From CAVPGH01 sp046726955 (GTDB taxonomy: Bacteria; Acidobacteriota; Vicinamibacteria; Fen-336), in the NCBI GenBank assembly GCA_046726955.1, contig JBKPBQ010000377.1, positions 1-7,923 on the forward strand: a stretch of DNA of 7,923 nt. The letters are read 5' to 3'. The notes beneath the pieces are model-generated. The model was given only the letters and a program-made list of their open reading frames with translations. It had not been told where the DNA came from and ran no database searches. The position numbers were made by a program, and so were the translations under genes. Shown in pieces: positions 6,576 to 7,923 of the stretch (position 1 is the first letter of the stretch; the number at the start of each line of letters is the position of its first letter).

Positions 6576-6589
6576 GCCGCGGAAGCGGC
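6576..6589 (+). other. 5'-leader hairpin with GGAA (GNRA) tetraloop
   Basis: GCCGC, loop GGAA, GCGGC: a perfect 5-bp GC-rich stem closed by a GNRA-class tetraloop, 11 nt upstream of the Shine-Dalgarno of the mosaic secreted protein. It may stabilise the mRNA 5' end. There is no following T-run, so it is not a classical terminator. In DNA this GC-rich such short stems also arise by chance. Confidence 0.35.
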
Positions 6590-6600
6590 AGGTCTGTCCA

Positions 6601-6606
6601 GGGAGG
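6601..6606 (+). promoter_or_regulatory. Shine-Dalgarno (GGGAGG) of the secreted mosaic protein
   Basis: GGGAGG 4 nt ahead of the ATG at 6611; it fixes the start at the beginning of a good signal peptide. Confidence 0.65.
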
Positions 6607-6610
6607 ATCG

Positions 6611-7923
6611 ATGCGACGAGTCGTGTTACTGACGGTGACGGTGCTGGTCGCGACGCCGTTGGCCTTCGCGGGAGCTTCGGCGAGCTCGTCCTCGTATCAC
6701 CCGATCGTCCCATGCCGCGTCATCGACACCCGGCCGGAGGCGGCGATGCCCAGCCCCTTCGGCGTTCCGAAGCTCGCAGCGGACGGCGCGCGCGACTTTC
6801 CGATCACGACCGGCGCCTGCTCCATCCCCGCTACCGCCAGCGCGGTGCAGCTCAACCTCGCCGTCACGAACACGGAGGCCGTGGGCTTCCTGACCCTCTA
6901 CCCGCAGGGAGATCCCCGCCCGCTCGCGTCCTCCTTGAACTTCGAGGCCGGGCAGACCCTCTCGAACGCGGCCACGATCCCGCTCGGCACCTCGAGCGGC
7001 ATCACCGTCTTCAGCAAGAGCGCGACCGACCTCGTCGTGGACGTGACGGGGTACTTCGAAGGCCCGGTGGTGACGACGGTAAACGGCCTCTCGGGCGCCG
7101 TGGACCTCGTGCCCGGCGCGAACGTCACGATCACGCCGAGCGGCAACACGCTCACGATCGACACGACGGTGGCGCAAGGACCGCAGGGCCCGACGGGCCC
7201 CGCCGGCCTGCCGGGCGCGACGGGAGCGACGGGTGCGACCGGACCGACGGGACCCGCGGGTACTTCCGGCGCTGTGGGGGCCAGCCTGAACCCGCTGCAG
7301 ATCGCGACGCTGCGGTGGTACGAGGCCAACCTGACCGGGCAGTCGCTCCCCGCGGGCGGCGGTCCCGCGTCGGTGGCGTTCGACGGAGAGAGCCTCTGGG
7401 TCGGCAACCGGTTCGGCTGGAGCGTGACGAAGCTGCGGCCGAGCGACGGCGCGACCTTGGGCACCTACCCGCTCGGCGGCAGCCCGCACGGCATCGCGTT
7501 CGACGGAGCGAGCATCTGGGTAGCCAATGGCAACGCCCTGACGAAGCTGCGGTCGAGCGACGGGGCGAACGTGGGTACGTTTCCGACGGGCGGCAACGGG
7601 CCGGAGGCTGTGGTCTTCGACGGAGCGAACCTCTGGGTGTGCCACTACTACACCAGCAACCTCATGAAGGTGCGGCCGAGCGACGGGGCCGTGATCGGGA
7701 CCTACCCCGTCGGGTCGAACCCGATCGGCCTCGCGTTCGACGGGGCGAACGTCTGGGTGGCCAACTTCGGCAGCGACAACGTGACGAAAGTGCGGCCGAG
7801 CGACGGGGCCATCGTGGGCACCTTCCCGATGGGCGTTTCGAGCACTCCGCAGTATCTCGCGTTCGACGGCGCCAACATCTGGGTGGGGAACTACAACGGC
7901 GCCAACGTGACGAAGCTCCGAGC
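6611..7923 (+). CDS. Secreted mosaic protein: beta-rich domain, collagen-like tract, beta-propeller; C-terminus beyond window
   Basis: At least 437 residues, still open at the right edge. Domains in order: signal peptide 1-20 (MRRVVLLTVTVLVATPLAFA); a beta-rich domain about 28-150 with VPCRVIDTR (33-41), LNLAVTNTEAVGFLTLYP (81-98) and VVDVTGYF (142-149), recalling surface domains common in secreted actinobacterial and acidobacterial proteins; a linker VNGLSGAVDL, GANVTITPSGNTLTI (157-183) of a kind found before fibrous regions; twelve Gly-X-Y triplets (190-225); then beta-propeller repeats from about 250. Cys35 and Cys70 could pair in the first domain. Each propeller repeat has the core FDGAN-WVxN and VTKxRPSDGA, as in NHL/YVTN-type propellers. 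The propeller probably binds ligand or protein and the collagen-like stalk spaces or trimerises it (inference); no enzyme motif is visible. The start is supported by GGGAGG and the signal peptide. A dedicated promoter is likely, given the 141-bp gap upstream. Confidence 0.88.
   Translation, partial: MRRVVLLTVTVLVATPLAFAGASASSSSYHPIVPCRVIDTRPEAAMPSPFGVPKLAADGARDFPITTGACSIPATASAVQLNLAVTNTEAVGFLTLYPQGDPRPLASSLNFEAGQTLSNAATIPLGTSSGITVFSKSATDLVVDVTGYFEGPVVTTVNGLSGAVDLVPGANVTITPSGNTLTIDTTVAQGPQGPTGPAGLPGATGATGATGPTGPAGTSGAVGASLNPLQIATLRWYEANLTGQSLPAGGGPASVAFDGESLWVGNRFGWSVTKLRPSDGATLGTYPLGGSPHGIAFDGASIWVANGNALTKLRSSDGANVGTFPTGGNGPEAVVFDGANLWVCHYYTSNLMKVRPSDGAVIGTYPVGSNPIGLAFDGANVWVANFGSDNVTKVRPSDGAIVGTFPMGVSSTPQYLAFDGANIWVGNYNGANVTKLR
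7178..7285 (+). repeat. Collagen-like Gly-X-Y tract (12 triplets)
   Basis: Twelve uninterrupted Gly-X-Y triplets, residues 190-225: GPQ, GPT, GPA, GLP, GAT three times, GPT, GPA, GTS, GAV, GAS. Pro is frequent at X and Thr at Y, as in bacterial collagen-like proteins, which lack hydroxyproline. The DNA shows a loose 9-nt repeat of the form G-ACGGG-GC in the GAT section, prone to slippage. The length suffices for a short triple helix only if the protein trimerises. Confidence 0.85.
7355..7923 (+). repeat. Tandem beta-propeller repeats, 39-42 residues each
   Basis: Five copies of the core FDGxxxWV begin at 7379, 7499, 7616, 7736 and 7862, so the periods are 120, 117, 120 and 126 nt, all whole codons. 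Four linking segments are complete and carry the conserved KxRxSDGAxxGTxPxG pattern. Stretches such as CGGCCGAGCGACGGGGCC are almost identical between copies, suggesting recent internal duplication or gene conversion. The array continues past the window; six to eight blades would be needed for a closed ring. Confidence 0.85.

Noticed and set aside
7178..7285. Short repeated units considered as a CRISPR or other DNA repeat array
   Set aside because: The 9-nt periodicity is the codon image of Gly-X-Y triplets, with no spacers.
6626..7645. Antisense open frame over the secreted mosaic protein
   Set aside because: Arg- and Gly-rich with no domain; the plus strand has a signal peptide, Shine-Dalgarno, collagen triplets and propeller repeats.

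Overview
This is a GC-rich window (about 70% by eye, not counted) with tightly packed genes and a strong C/G bias at third codon positions. The gene set suggests Acidobacteriota or a related high-GC soil or sediment lineage. The pointers are a cytosolic periplasmic-binding-like protein, a DinB-family protein, several Deg/HtrA proteases, and a secreted protein with a PCRVxDTR-type domain. The taxonomic call is inference from protein style only. I see no rRNA, tRNA, CRISPR array, insertion sequence or phage genes.

Layout. (1) Positions 1-555, minus strand: the N-terminal 185 residues of a substrate-binding-protein-like domain without a signal peptide, running off the left edge. (2) Positions 607-4551, plus strand: a compact four-gene run. 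It holds an exported Deg9/Deg2-type trypsin-like protease with PDZ and Deg-type C-terminal domains, a predicted lipoprotein of the same architecture that has lost all three catalytic residues, a small exported TPR protein, and a DinB-family metal-site protein. Overlaps and gaps of 10-16 nt suggest co-transcription. (3) Positions 4555-5967, minus strand and convergent with the run (stop codons 3 nt apart): a classical two-PDZ HtrA/DegP-type periplasmic protease. (4) Positions 6053-6469, plus strand and divergent from HtrA: a small exported SnoaL-like/DUF4440 protein. (5) Positions 6470-6610: a leader region with a possible sigma-54 promoter, a small GNRA-loop hairpin and a good Shine-Dalgarno. 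(6) Positions 6611 to the right edge, plus strand: a large secreted mosaic protein with a signal peptide, a beta-rich domain, a short collagen-like Gly-X-Y tract and beta-propeller repeats, incomplete at its C-terminus.

How the genes may work together: most products are exported and three belong to the Deg/HtrA superfamily, so the window looks like a cell-envelope protein quality-control neighbourhood. The most interesting unit is the adjacent active protease and catalytically dead, lipid-anchored paralogue. Followed by a periplasmic TPR protein, they could form a membrane-tethered protease/pseudoprotease assembly. That assembly is inference; the paralogy and the lost triad are read directly from the sequence.
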